DNA from: KBS50 sp042434095
Lineage (GTDB): Bacteria > Actinomycetota > Actinomycetes > Mycobacteriales > Micromonosporaceae
NCBI RefSeq assembly: GCF_042434095.1
Contig: NZ_JBHLUE010000004.1
Coordinates: forward strand, 558,001 to 622,000
DNA length: 64,000 nt
Direction of reading: 5' to 3'
Shown: one piece after another, positions 1-9,015 of the stretch
Layout: each line of letters begins with the position of its first letter
Position numbering within the stretch: position 1 is the first letter of the stretch
The notes under the pieces: model-generated
Database searches by the model: none
Told to the model about the DNA's origin: nothing
The model's input: only the letters and a program-made list of their open reading frames with translations
Program-made: the position numbers and the translations under genes

Positions 1-2859
1 ATCCGCACCGAGCTCGCCGACCGGCTGGGGGTGGACCCCTCCGCCGAACTGGCGGCGCTGCACCTGGACCTGCTGCGTCCCGCGAGGCTCCCGGCGGACC
101 GGTCCGCTGGGCGGCCCGCGGCGCCAGCTTCGACACCTCCCCCGGGCCAAGCCCCGGCACGGGCCACCGAGCAGCCCGCGGCACGGCTGGCCGAGCAGAC
201 CCCGGTAGGCGCCAGCGCGCGGTCCCCCGCCCGACCCGCGGAGCAATCCCCGGCGCGGCCCGCCGAACGGTCGCCGGCGGAACAGTCCGCGGACCGGCCC
301 GCCGAGCGGTCGCCGGCGGAACAGTCCGCGGACCGCTCCCCGGAACAGCCGGTGGGCCGCTTTCCGGGACAGCCCTCGGCGACCGGCAGACCGTCGAACC
401 TGCCGGCCGCGCTGACCAGCTTCGTGGGCCGGGAGCGGGACTGTGACCGGGTGACCGGGCTGGTGGCGGCGTCCCGGCTGACCACCCTGACCGGACCCGG
501 CGGCGCGGGCAAGACCCGGCTGGCGGTCGAGTCCGCGCGCCGGCTGCTGGATCGCTCGCCCGCCGGAGTCTGGCTCGTCGAGCTGGCCGCCGTCACCGAC
601 CCGGCCGAGGTGCCGCACACCGTACTGTCCGTCCTCGGTCTGCGCGATCAGGCCATGCTGGCCGGGGGCCGGTCCCGGGTGCCAACGGTCGACCCGGTCG
701 ACCCGGTCGCCCGGCTGGCCGCCGGCATCGGGGACCGTCGGATGCTGCTGGTGCTGGACAACTGCGAGCACCTGGTCGACGCGGCCGCCCGGCTGGCCGA
801 CCGGCTGCTGGCCGCCTGCCCCCAGCTGCGCGTGCTGGCCACCAGCCGGGAACCGCTCGCCATCACCGGCGAGGCGCTCTGCCCGGTGGACTCGCTCACC
901 CTGCCCCCGGCCGGTGCCACGGCCGAGGAGGCGGCGGGCTACCCCGCCGTACGGCTGCTGGCCGACCGCGCGGCGGCGGTGCGGCCGGACTTCGCAGTGC
1001 ACGAAGGGACGGTGGCCGACGTGGTGCGGATCTGCCGCGCCCTGGACGGCATGCCGCTGGCCATCGAGCTGGCCGCGGCCCGGCTGCGCTCGATGACCCC
1101 GGCCCAGGTGGCCGCTCGGCTGGACGACCGGTTCCGGCTGCTCACCGGCGGCAGCCGGGCGGCGCTGCCCCGGCACCAGGCGCTGCGGGCGGTCGTGGAC
1201 TGGAGCTGGGAGCTGCTGGACGAGCCGGAGCGGGCGCTGCTGCGCCGGCTGTCGGTGTTCGCCGGCGGCGGCACCGCCGAGTCCGTCGAGCGGGTCTGCG
1301 CCGACGCGGCGGTGGGCTCGGCCGCCGGGCTGCCCGCGGTGGAGGTCTTCGACCGGCTCACGGCGCTGGTCGACAAGTCGCTGGTGGTGCTGGTGGCCGG
1401 GGCGGCGCCGCGGTACCGGCTGCTGGAGACCATCCGCGAGTACGGCCTGGGCCGGCTGGTCGAGGCCGGCGAGGCGGATCGGGTCCGCCGGGCACACGCG
1501 GCCGAGTTCCTGACCCTGGCCGAGGCCGCCGACGCGCGCCTGCGCGGGCCGGAGCAGCTGACCTGGCTCGACCGGTTGTCGGCCGAGCACGACAACGCGA
1601 TCGCGGCGCTGCGCTGGACCATGGCCAGCGACGACTCCGCGTCGGCGGTGCGCTTCCTCTCGGCGCTCGGCTGGTACTGGTGGCTGCGCGGGCACCGCGC
1701 GGAGGGCGCCGGCTACGGCCTGCAGGTCCTCACCGACCCGGTGGTCGGGAAGCGGGTGCCGGGACCGACCTTCGCCCGCGCGTACGTCGTGATGGCCATG
1801 ATGGTGATGGCCGGCGGGCAGGGCGACCTCGCCGACGCGCGCGACTGGTTGCGCCGGGCGGCCGAGGTGGCCGAGCCGCACCGCCGGGCGGATCCGCTGC
1901 TGCGGCTGATCGGCCCGATGGCGGCCGCGTTCGAGTCGTTCTTCAGCCGGCCTGATCTGGCGGCCATGGATTCGCTCTTCACCGACGAAGACCCGTGGGT
2001 GGCGGCCACCGCCCGGATGTTCCGGGCGTTCTCCGAGCAGAACCTGGGCCTGCCGGACTCCTCGGCCGAGGCGCACATGCGGGCCGCGGCGGCCGGGTAC
2101 GCGGCCATCGGCGAGCGGTGGGGCGGCGCGTTCAGCCTGGCCGGGCTGGCCGAGCTGCTGTCCCGGCGCGGCGACCACGCCCGGTCCGCCGAGTGCTACG
2201 AACGCGCCCTCGCCATGCTGTTCGAGTTGCGGACGAGCGAGGACATCTCCGAGGTGCAGACCCGGCTGGCCCACGAGCTGTGGCACCTGGGCGAGCACTC
2301 CCGGGCCCACGAGCTGCTGGCCGAGGCCGGGGCCGCGGCCGATCGACTGGGCTCGGACGAGTGCCGGGCCGCTGTGGCGTACGAGCGGGGCGAGATCCTG
2401 CGGGCCAACCAGGACTGGCCGGCGGCCCGGCAGCACCTGGACCGGGCCGTCGGGCTGCTCGGCGAGAAGGGGGTGGCGCCGCAGTGGCGGGCGATGCTCT
2501 CATCCTCCCGCGGCGTGGTGGCCGCGGCCGAGGGCGACTCCGACCTGGCCCGGGAGTGCCACGACCGGGCGCTGCGGCTGGCCGCCGCCGTGCACGACGC
2601 GCCGGTGATCGGCACCGTGCTGGTCGGGTACGCCGACCTGGCGCTGCGGACCGGCCGCCCCGAGCAGGCGGCCACGCTGCTCGGGGCGGCGGCCGGGGTG
2701 CGCGGCGGACCGGACCGGTCACTGCTGGACGGGCCGCGGATCGAGGCGGCCGTCCGGGCCGCGCTGGACCCGGACGACTTCGCCGCGGCCTACGCCCGAG
2801 GGCTGCCAACGACGGCCGAGGACGCCGCCGAGCTGGTCGGGGTCAAACTCGACGGCTGA
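1..2859 (+). CDS. SARP/AfsR-family regulator with STAND ATPase and TPR domains, 5' end outside window
   Basis: The reading frame is open from base 1, so the start lies upstream. The first ~30 residues (ELADRLGVDPSAEL...LH..LL) look like the end of a bacterial transcriptional activation (BTAD) domain, so the missing part should hold the OmpR-like DNA-binding domain. A Pro/Ala/Glu-rich linker follows, then an NB-ARC-type ATPase beginning FVGRERD with P-loop GPGGAGKTR near base 500 and Walker B LLVLDNCEH near 750, and a C-terminal TPR-like helical region. AfsR-type proteins of this build are ATP-dependent transcription activators. The gene converges on, and overlaps by 17 bp, the downstream ABC permease gene. 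A second gene of the same class sits beside a second drrAB-like pair at 54.2-59.3 kb. Confidence 0.88.
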   Translation: MRTELADRLGVDPSAELAALHLDLLRPARLPADRSAGRPAAPASTPPPGQAPARATEQPAARLAEQTPVGASARSPARPAEQSPARPAERSPAEQSADRPAERSPAEQSADRSPEQPVGRFPGQPSATGRPSNLPAALTSFVGRERDCDRVTGLVAASRLTTLTGPGGAGKTRLAVESARRLLDRSPAGVWLVELAAVTDPAEVPHTVLSVLGLRDQAMLAGGRSRVPTVDPVDPVARLAAGIGDRRMLLVLDNCEHLVDAAARLADRLLAACPQLRVLATSREPLAITGEALCPVDSLTLPPAGATAEEAAGYPAVRLLADRAAAVRPDFAVHEGTVADVVRICRALDGMPLAIELAAARLRSMTPAQVAARLDDRFRLLTGGSRAALPRHQALRAVVDWSWELLDEPERALLRRLSVFAGGGTAESVERVCADAAVGSAAGLPAVEVFDRLTALVDKSLVVLVAGAAPRYRLLETIREYGLGRLVEAGEADRVRRAHAAEFLTLAEAADARLRGPEQLTWLDRLSAEHDNAIAALRWTMASDDSASAVRFLSALGWYWWLRGHRAEGAGYGLQVLTDPVVGKRVPGPTFARAYVVMAMMVMAGGQGDLADARDWLRRAAEVAEPHRRADPLLRLIGPMAAAFESFFSRPDLAAMDSLFTDEDPWVAATARMFRAFSEQNLGLPDSSAEAHMRAAAAGYAAIGERWGGAFSLAGLAELLSRRGDHARSAECYERALAMLFELRTSEDISEVQTRLAHELWHLGEHSRAHELLAEAGAAADRLGSDECRAAVAYERGEILRANQDWPAARQHLDRAVGLLGEKGVAPQWRAMLSSSRGVVAAAEGDSDLARECHDRALRLAAAVHDAPVIGTVLVGYADLALRTGRPEQAATLLGAAAGVRGGPDRSLLDGPRIEAAVRAALDPDDFAAAYARGLPTTAEDAAELVGVKLDG
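259..336 (+). repeat. 39-bp in-frame tandem repeat (2 copies) in the SARP linker
   Basis: Two adjacent near-identical 39-bp units (259-297 and 298-336) each encode PAERSPAEQSADR. They expand the disordered linker between the BTAD end and the ATPase domain. The unit is a multiple of three, so copy-number change keeps the frame. Confidence 0.85.
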
Positions 2860-3652
2860 GCGCCCGCAGGGACAGCGGGACGAAGACCACCATGATGCCC
2901 AGCGCCCAGAGCAGGGACTGCCCCACCGGGCCGGCCACCGGGCCGCTGACCAGCAGCCCGCGCACCGCGTCGGCCACGATGGTGACCGGGTTGACGCCCA
3001 CCCAGGACTGCAGCCAACCCGGCATCTTTTGCGTGGGCACGAAGACGTTGCTGGTGAAGGTCAGCGGGAAGAGGAACATGAAGCCGAAGATCTGCACCTT
3101 TTCCGGCTCGCTGGCCAGCAGCCCGACCAGCACCGAGATCCACGACGCGGCCAGGGAGAACGCCAGCAGCAGGGCGAACGCGCCGAGCACGCCGAGCGGT
3201 CCGGTGCCCACCCGGAAACCGAGGATCATGCCCATGACCAGTAGCAGCGCCATCGACCACGCCTGCTTCACGGTGTCGGCGAGGATCCGCCCGGCCAGCG
3301 GCGACCACCGGGCGATCGGCAGCGAGCGCAGCCGGTCGAAGACCCCCTTGGTGAGGTCGGTGTTCAGCCCGAAACCGGTGGTCATCGTGGCGAACAGCGC
3401 GGTCTGCACGATGATGCCGGGCAGCATGAACTTGAGATAGTCGCCCGGCGAGCCCGCGATGGCCGTGCCGAAGACGTACGTGAAGAGCAGCACGAACATG
3501 ATCGGCTGGACGCTCAGGTCGAGCAGCTCCATCGGGTTGTGCCGGATCTGCACGAGGCTGCGCCAGGCCAGGGTGAGCGTGTGCGCCAGCCCGGTGACCG
3601 GGCCGACCCGGCGGGCGGCGGTCGGCGGGGCGGGCAGGGTGGCGGCGGTCAT
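2843..3652 (-). CDS. ABC-2 type transporter permease (DrrB-like)
   Basis: 269-residue integral membrane protein with about six hydrophobic segments and the ABC-2 pattern: an N-terminal cytoplasmic stretch, a first membrane segment near VQPIMFVLLFTYVFG, then LPGIIVQTALF and a late FPLTFTSNVFVPTQKMPGWL segment. It resembles the DrrB/daunorubicin-resistance permease family. The ATG at 3652 overlaps the ATPase stop (ATGA), so translation is coupled. With the adjacent ATPase it should form an exporter; the substrate cannot be read from sequence. Its 3' end overlaps the convergent SARP gene. Confidence 0.92.
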   Translation of the reverse strand: MTAATLPAPPTAARRVGPVTGLAHTLTLAWRSLVQIRHNPMELLDLSVQPIMFVLLFTYVFGTAIAGSPGDYLKFMLPGIIVQTALFATMTTGFGLNTDLTKGVFDRLRSLPIARWSPLAGRILADTVKQAWSMALLLVMGMILGFRVGTGPLGVLGAFALLLAFSLAASWISVLVGLLASEPEKVQIFGFMFLFPLTFTSNVFVPTQKMPGWLQSWVGVNPVTIVADAVRGLLVSGPVAGPVGQSLLWALGIMVVFVPLSLRALSRRV

Positions 3653-4728
3653 GCCGAGGTCCTTTCCGGCCGCGCGGCGCCGCGGCCAGCCAGCCCGGCC
3701 GGGTCGTCTTCGCGGCTGTCGTCGTTGTTGGCGCGGTCGTCGTTGTTGGCGCGGTCGTCGTTGTTGGCGCGGTCGTCGTTGTTGTCGTCGGTCTCGCCCT
3801 CGGCCCGGTGCCCGGTCAGGGTGAGGAACACCTCGTCGAGGGTGGCGCCGCGCAGCGCCAGCTCGGCCACCCGGACCTCGGCGGCGTCCAGCCGGGCCAC
3901 CACGGCCGGCAGCACCCGGTCGTCGTTGACCGGCATGGTCACGGCGCCCTGCCCGACCTCCGGCTCGACCCGGCCGACCTCCGTCATGATCGAGACCAGC
4001 ACCGGCAGGTCGGTGGGATCGGTCGGCCGCACCAGCAGGGCCTGCCCGCCGGTCTTGGCCTTCAGCTCCTCCGGAGTGCCCTGCGCGATCACCCGGCCGT
4101 GGTCGACCACGGCGATCTCGTCGGCCAGCTGATCGGCCTCGTCGAGGTACTGCGTGGTGAGCAGCACGGTCATCCCGTCCCGCACCAGCACGCGGACAAA
4201 GTCGTACAGCTCGTTGCGGCTGCGCGGGTCGAGCCCGGTGGTGGGCTCGTCCAGGAACAGCAGCCGGGGCCGGCCGACGAGGCTGGCCGCCAGGTCGAGC
4301 CGGCGCCGCATGCCGCCGGAGTAGGTCTTGGCGGCCCGGTCCGCGGCGTCGCTCAGCGAGAAGTCGGCCAGCAGCTCCCGCGCCCGGGCCTTGGCGGCCG
4401 CCCGCGGCAGCCCGAGCAGCCGGCCGATCAGCAGCAGGTTCTCCGCGCCGGTCAGCGTCTCGTCGACCGACGCGTACTGCCCGGTCAGGCCGATCAGCCC
4501 GCGCACCTGGTGGCCCTGCCGGGCCACGTCGTAGCCGCCCACGGTGGCCCGCCCGCCGTCCGGACGGAGCAGCGTGGCCAGCACCCGGACGGCGGTGGTC
4601 TTGCCGGCGCCGTTCGGCCCGAGCAGCCCGAAGACCGAGCCGGACCGGACAGCAAGATCCACGCCGGCCAGCGCGGTGGTGGCGCCGAAGCGCTTGATCA
4701 GCCCTTCGGCCCGGATGGCATAACTCAT
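3649..4728 (-). CDS. ABC transporter ATP-binding protein (DrrA-like)
   Basis: 359 residues. Walker A GPNGAGKTT, Q-loop GLTGQYASVD, signature YSGGMRRRLD, Walker B LLFLDEPTTGLDPRS and the H-region LLTTQYLDEADQLAD are all present. The order and the GQYASVDE sequence are typical of DrrA-family drug-export ATPases, including the DrrA-type C-terminal domain. The start is backed by an AGGAG ribosome site just upstream. The last ~45 residues are an unusual Asn/Asp-rich tail made of repeated NNDDRA units. It is the first gene of a two-gene operon with the permease. A paralogue lies at 54242-55276. Confidence 0.94.
   Translation of the reverse strand: MSYAIRAEGLIKRFGATTALAGVDLAVRSGSVFGLLGPNGAGKTTAVRVLATLLRPDGGRATVGGYDVARQGHQVRGLIGLTGQYASVDETLTGAENLLLIGRLLGLPRAAAKARARELLADFSLSDAADRAAKTYSGGMRRRLDLAASLVGRPRLLFLDEPTTGLDPRSRNELYDFVRVLVRDGMTVLLTTQYLDEADQLADEIAVVDHGRVIAQGTPEELKAKTGGQALLVRPTDPTDLPVLVSIMTEVGRVEPEVGQGAVTMPVNDDRVLPAVVARLDAAEVRVAELALRGATLDEVFLTLTGHRAEGETDDNNDDRANNDDRANNDDRANNDDSREDDPAGLAGRGAARPERTSA
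3718..3783 (-). repeat. 18-bp in-frame tandem repeat in the DrrA-like C-terminal tail
   Basis: Three full 18-bp units plus two thirds of a fourth. Each encodes a permutation of NNDDRA. The tail follows the conserved DrrA C-terminal domain and is absent from the 54-kb paralogue. Confidence 0.9.
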
Positions 4729-4774
4729 GGTGATCTCCTGTCCCCGTGTGGCATGTCACCAGCCTGCCGGCGGG

Positions 4775-4823
4775 CTGTGACATTTCGCTGACATCCGCCC
4801 TACGGCACTGACAACCCGCTGAC
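4775..4823 (-). promoter_or_regulatory. Candidate SARP/AfsR operator: heptamers at 11-bp spacing upstream of the drrA-like gene
   Basis: Heptamers CTGTGAC (4775), CGCTGAC (4786), CACTGAC (4806) and CGCTGAC (4817) on the plus strand form two pairs, each with an 11-bp start-to-start period. SARP proteins are known to bind heptameric direct repeats spaced by one helical turn. The site is 50-95 bp upstream of the ABC operon start and also lies in front of the divergent gene at 4942. Assignment to the neighbouring SARP is inference. Confidence 0.5.
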
Positions 4824-4862
4824 GGGCCACCCGGTCGTGGACGGCGCGGCGGGGCCGGGTCC

Positions 4863-4894
4863 GTCGCCTATGATTGGCCGCTGGCCCACGCCGC
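4863..4894 (+). promoter_or_regulatory. Upstream element shared by the two tandem membrane-protein genes (copy 1)
   Basis: A block containing CCTATGATTGG is repeated with 23 of 28 matching bases at 6918-6945, each time 57-73 bp before the start codon of one of two paralogous genes. TATGAT is a good -10 match, but no convincing -35 is seen. The block may be a duplicated promoter or simply flank carried along with the gene duplication. Confidence 0.45.
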
Positions 4895-4941
4895 GGAGCT
4901 TGCCGGCCCGCGCCCGCCATCGCCCCCAGAAGGAGCTCACG

Positions 4942-6858
4942 ATGACGGCATCGGAATCCACCACCGTGCACCAACCGGTGGCCGATCCCGATCACAGCGA
5001 CGGCGGAGACCGCAGATCGGCGGCCGCGACCGCCGAACCGGACACCACGCCCGCCGGCCGCGGCGGCGCCGGCGACCGGGGCGACGGCAGGGTCGACGGT
5101 CCCGGCGAGCGGGAGAGCGACGCACCGGCCCGGCCGGCCGTACGGCATCGGCTGGCCGACGCGGCGGCCGTGCTCGGCTACCTCGCGGCCGCGGTCGCGG
5201 TCACCGGCCGGTACTGGCTGGATCCCACCGGCCGGATCTCGGCGATGAACGCCCGGGACGTCACCCTGTTCCGCTGGATGCTCGCGCACTCCGCCCGGGC
5301 CGTCACCCACCTGGAGAACCCGCTGCTCAGCTCCCGGCTGAGCCTGCCCGGCGGGATCAACGTGATGGCCAACACGTCGATCCTCGGCCTGGGCATCCCG
5401 CTCACCCCGGTCACCCTGGCCTGGGGACCGGCGGCGAGCGTGCTGGTCATCATGGTGCTGGCCCTGGCCGGCACCGCCACGGCCTGGTATTTCGTCCTCA
5501 CCCGCTACCTGACCGACTCCCGGCCGGCCGCCTTCGTCGGGGCCGCGCTGTGCGGCTTCGCCCCCGGGCTGGTCGAGCAGACCGACGGGCACCTGCACTT
5601 CGGAGCGGAGTTCCTGGTGCCGCTGATCCTCGCGGCCGCGCTCCGGCTCGGGTACACCGCCCGGCCCGTCCGGGGTGGCGTCGTCCTCGGGCTGCTGATC
5701 GCGTACCAGGTCTTCATCGGCGAGGAGGTGCTGTTCCTGGCGGCGCTGGCCTGCGCGGTCTGGGTGGTGGCCTGGGCGGCGTTCCGCCCGCGGGAGGTGG
5801 CCCGCCGGTGGCGTCCGTTCGCCCTCGGGGCCGGCACGGCGCTGCTGGTGGCGCTGGTGCTGATCGCCTACCCGCTGTATGTGCAGTTCACCGGGCCGGG
5901 CAGCTACAAGCACGTGCCGGGGATCCAGAACTACGGGGCGGATCTGGCCTCCTTCGTGGCGTACTCGCCGCACAGCCTCGGCGGCGATCCGCACGCGCCG
6001 CTGCGCCTGGCGCGCAACTGGACCGAGCTGAACACCTTTTTCGGCTGGCCGCTGCTGCTGGCCACGGCCGTCATCGTCGGGTGGCTGCGTCGGCGCCTCG
6101 TGGTCCGGCTGGCCGCCGTGGTGCTGGTGGTGCTCGCGGTGCTGTCGCTCGGTCACGAGCTGCTGATCAACGACCGTCACACCGGCATCGCGCTGCCGTG
6201 GGCGCTGGTGATGAACGCCCCGCTGTTCGAATCGGTGGTGACGAGCCGGCTGGGTGTCCTGATCGCCGCGGCCATCGGGGTGATCGTCACGATGGCGCTC
6301 ACCGAGCTGCACCGCCGCAGCGACCTGGCCCGCCCGCTGCGGGTCGCGCTCGCCGTGCTGCTGGCCGGCACCCTGCTGCCGCTGATTCCCCGCCCCCTGG
6401 CGGTCACCCGGGCCACCCCGGTGCCCGCGGCCCTCGCCGACGGGCACTGGCGGAGCTACCTCGGCGAGGACGAGGCGCTGCTGCCCGTGCCGCCGGTGCA
6501 GAGCGAGGTGGTCCGGGCCATGAGCTGGTCCGCCGACGAGACGCTGGGGTTCAAGGTCACCCACGGCTACATCCTCGGCCCGGATCCGGTCCGCGGCGAC
6601 GGCTGGGCGCAGTTCCACACCGACCCGGACGCCACCGACGCCCTGCTGCTCAGCGTGGACAAGACCGGCCAGCCGATCCGGGTCACCGACGCGCAACGGG
6701 CGCAGGCCCGGGTCGACCTGGCCACCCGGAACGTCGGGCTGCTGACGCTGGTGGCCACCCGCCCGCACGCCGACGCGCTCAAGGCCACCGTCGACGGCCT
6801 GATCGGCCGGCCCGGCGTACGGGTTGGCGGCACCTGGCTGTGGGACGTCAACCCTTAG
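4942..6858 (+). CDS. Polytopic membrane protein, GT-C-like (tandem copy 1)
   Basis: 638 residues. ATG at 4942 follows an AGAAGGAG ribosome site; an in-frame upstream extension to 4837 has none. About 70 hydrophilic residues precede roughly ten membrane segments. The first loop, after YWLDPTGRI, reads RDVTLFRWMLAHSARAVTH, and a non-membrane C-terminal region of ~130 residues ends LGGTWLWDV-like. Acidic residues in the first loop and this layout recall GT-C lipid-linked sugar transferases, but no family can be named with confidence. The next gene is a close paralogue with matching motifs throughout. No operon partner is evident. Confidence 0.85.
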   Translation: MTASESTTVHQPVADPDHSDGGDRRSAAATAEPDTTPAGRGGAGDRGDGRVDGPGERESDAPARPAVRHRLADAAAVLGYLAAAVAVTGRYWLDPTGRISAMNARDVTLFRWMLAHSARAVTHLENPLLSSRLSLPGGINVMANTSILGLGIPLTPVTLAWGPAASVLVIMVLALAGTATAWYFVLTRYLTDSRPAAFVGAALCGFAPGLVEQTDGHLHFGAEFLVPLILAAALRLGYTARPVRGGVVLGLLIAYQVFIGEEVLFLAALACAVWVVAWAAFRPREVARRWRPFALGAGTALLVALVLIAYPLYVQFTGPGSYKHVPGIQNYGADLASFVAYSPHSLGGDPHAPLRLARNWTELNTFFGWPLLLATAVIVGWLRRRLVVRLAAVVLVVLAVLSLGHELLINDRHTGIALPWALVMNAPLFESVVTSRLGVLIAAAIGVIVTMALTELHRRSDLARPLRVALAVLLAGTLLPLIPRPLAVTRATPVPAALADGHWRSYLGEDEALLPVPPVQSEVVRAMSWSADETLGFKVTHGYILGPDPVRGDGWAQFHTDPDATDALLLSVDKTGQPIRVTDAQRAQARVDLATRNVGLLTLVATRPHADALKATVDGLIGRPGVRVGGTWLWDVNP

Positions 6859-6917
6859 GCCACCCCGGCCTGGCCCTTTGGCCGATGGGGCGACGGGGGT
6901 CAGCCCGGCGAAGGCTG

Positions 6918-6950
6918 CGCCGCCTATCATTGGCGACCGGCCCACGGCCG
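6918..6950 (+). promoter_or_regulatory. Upstream element shared by the two tandem membrane-protein genes (copy 2)
   Basis: Counterpart of 4863-4894 (CCTATCATTGG core) in front of the second paralogue. The -10-like hexamer reads TATCAT here. Conservation outside the coding region shows that the duplication included the 5' flank. Confidence 0.45.
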
Positions 6951-6984
6951 CCCCTCGACGGCCCATCGCCCTCTGGAGCACATG

Positions 6985-8910
6985 ATGACGGGAGTGGAAT
7001 CCACCACCGCGCGCCCCGCGGTGGTTGATCCCGATCGGCCCACCGACGCCACGAACGGTGCCCGGCAGCCCGCCGAGGGCGACGCCCCGGAACCCATCGG
7101 GACCGACACCGAGCCGGCCGAACCCGCCGAGGCTGCCACCGCGGACGATGGGGCCGCGGCCGACCGGGACAGCCGGACCGAGACGCGGCGATCGCCGCGG
7201 CGCTGGCTGCCGGACGTGGCTGCCGTGCTCGGCTACCTGGCCGCCGCGATGCTGGTGTTCGGCCCGCTGTGGCGCGACCCGAACGGGCGGACGCCCATAA
7301 CCAACGACACCGACGCCACGCTCTTCCGGTGGATGATGGCGCATTCCGTCCGGGTGCTGACGCATCTGGAGAACCCGCTGCTGAGCGACCGGATGAACCA
7401 ACCGGACGGGATCAGCGTGATCGCCAACACGTCGGTCCTCGGGCTGGGCATCCCGCTGTCCCCGGTGACGATGCTCTGGGGCCCGGCGGTGTCCGCGCTG
7501 GTGCTGATGGTGCTCGCGCTGGCCGGGACCGCCACGGCGTGGTATTTCGTCTTCTCCCGGTGCCTGGCCTTCGCCCGGCCGGCCGCCTTCGCGGGCGCCG
7601 CGCTCGCCGGCTTCTGCCCGGGGCTGGTCTCGCACTCCGTGCACCCGAACCTCGCCGTGAACTTCATGCTGCCGCTGATCCTCGCCGCGGTGTTCCGGCT
7701 CGGTACGACCGCCCGGCCGCTCCGGGCCGGGCTGGTGTTGGGCCTGATGATCGCGTACCAGGTGTTCATCGGCGAGGAGACGCTGTTCGTCACGGCCCTC
7801 ATGACCGTGATCTGCCTGGTCGTCTGGGGCGTGCAGCGACCGCGCGAGGTCACCCGTCGGTGGCGGCCGTTCCTGCTCGGCTCGGTGACGGCGGCCCTGG
7901 TCGCGCTCGTCCTGGTGGCCTACCCGCTGTACGTCCAGTTCACCGGGCCGGGCAGCTACCAGCGCATCCCCGGGGTGCAGAACTACGGCGCCGACCTGCT
8001 GTCCTTCGTGAGCTACTCGCCGCTCTCGCTCGGCGGCGACCCGGACGCCAAGCTGCGGCTGGCCGGCAACTACAGCGAACTGAACACGTTCTACGGCTGG
8101 CCCCTGCTGATCGCCGTGCTCGCCGTGGTCGCCTGGCTGTGGCGCGGGCTGTGGGTCCGGATCGGCGCCGTGGCCGCGGTCGTGCTGATCGCCCTGTCCC
8201 TGGGGCACGACATCCGGATCGATGGCCGGTACACCGGCGTGGTCGGGCCCTGGCTCCTGCTCTCCAAGGCGCCGCTGTTCGAGTCGATGGTGACCGGGCG
8301 GCTCGGCATGCTGGCCGGCGCGGCGCTGGGCCTCATCGTCGCGGCGGGGCTCACCGAACTGCTCCGCGACGGCGCCCGGCGGCCGCTCCGGCTCGGCCTG
8401 GCCGCGGTGCTGATCGGCACGATGGTGCCGCTGATCCCCCGGCCGATGCCGACCCTGCCGATGGTCCAGCTGCCGGTCGCGCTGGCCGACGGCCGCTGGC
8501 GGCAGTACCTCGGCGACAACGAGGCGGTGCTGCCCGTACCGCCGATGAAGCCCGAGGTGCTCGCCTCGATGTCGTGGGCGGCCGACACCGACCTCGGGTT
8601 CAAGGTCAGCCACAGCTACATCCTGGCCCCGGACCCGGTCCGCGGCCATGGCTGGGCGCGGTTCAGCACCATTTCCACCGCCACCGAGGCCATGCTCAAT
8701 CAGGTCGCCAAGACCGGAAAGCCGGCCCGGGTGACCCCCGCGCAGCGGGCTCAGGCCCGCATCGACCTGCGACACCGGAACGTCGGGCTGCTGACCTTGG
8801 AGGCCGGCCGGCCGAACGCCGATGCGCTGCGGTCCACCGTGGACGAGCTGTTGAACCAGCCCGGCCAGCGGGTCGGTGACCTCTGGCTGTGGGACGTCGG
8901 CCAGGGCTGA
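6985..8910 (+). CDS. Polytopic membrane protein, GT-C-like (tandem copy 2)
   Basis: 641 residues from ATG 6985, which matches the first copy's start (MTGVEST versus MTASEST) and lies 7 bases from CTGGAG. The adjacent ATG at 6982 is also possible. The protein is clearly paralogous to the upstream gene: shared blocks include ATLFRWMMAHS, NTSVLGLGIPLSPVTMLWGPA, YPLYVQFTGPGSYQRIPG and GWPLL. The acidic N-terminal ~75 residues differ freely, so divergence is concentrated in the cytoplasmic tail. It ends in a strong hairpin shared with the convergent ThDP gene. Function is unassigned; a membrane glycosyltransferase is one possibility. Confidence 0.85.
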   Translation: MTGVESTTARPAVVDPDRPTDATNGARQPAEGDAPEPIGTDTEPAEPAEAATADDGAAADRDSRTETRRSPRRWLPDVAAVLGYLAAAMLVFGPLWRDPNGRTPITNDTDATLFRWMMAHSVRVLTHLENPLLSDRMNQPDGISVIANTSVLGLGIPLSPVTMLWGPAVSALVLMVLALAGTATAWYFVFSRCLAFARPAAFAGAALAGFCPGLVSHSVHPNLAVNFMLPLILAAVFRLGTTARPLRAGLVLGLMIAYQVFIGEETLFVTALMTVICLVVWGVQRPREVTRRWRPFLLGSVTAALVALVLVAYPLYVQFTGPGSYQRIPGVQNYGADLLSFVSYSPLSLGGDPDAKLRLAGNYSELNTFYGWPLLIAVLAVVAWLWRGLWVRIGAVAAVVLIALSLGHDIRIDGRYTGVVGPWLLLSKAPLFESMVTGRLGMLAGAALGLIVAAGLTELLRDGARRPLRLGLAAVLIGTMVPLIPRPMPTLPMVQLPVALADGRWRQYLGDNEAVLPVPPMKPEVLASMSWAADTDLGFKVSHSYILAPDPVRGHGWARFSTISTATEAMLNQVAKTGKPARVTPAQRAQARIDLRHRNVGLLTLEAGRPNADALRSTVDELLNQPGQRVGDLWLWDVGQG

Positions 8911-8970
8911 GCGAGCCGCCACCCGTCAGGCGCGCGGGCCGCGGACCCGCCGGGCACCCGGGAGACGCGC

Positions 8971-9006
8971 GGGCCGCGGACCCGCCGGGTGGCGGGTCCG
9001 CGGCCC
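8971..9006. terminator. Bidirectional hairpin terminator
   Basis: A perfect 16-bp stem, GGGCCGCGGACCCGCC with its complement, around a GGGT loop. It lies between the convergent ends of the second membrane-protein gene and the ThDP enzyme gene. A second copy of the left arm and its flank (about 8931-8955) lies just upstream, so the right arm could pair with either. Confidence 0.75.
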
Positions 9007-9015
9007 CCGGGCGGT

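Noticed and set aside
3718..3783. Short direct repeats considered as a CRISPR array
   Set aside because: No spacers; units are contiguous and in frame. The same holds for the other tandem arrays, and no cas gene is present.
4756..8922. 1388-codon open frame antisense to both membrane-protein genes
   Set aside because: Long antisense frames are expected at 74 percent GC. Translation is low-complexity Gln/Arg/Pro/Gly with no domain, and the sense genes are clear.
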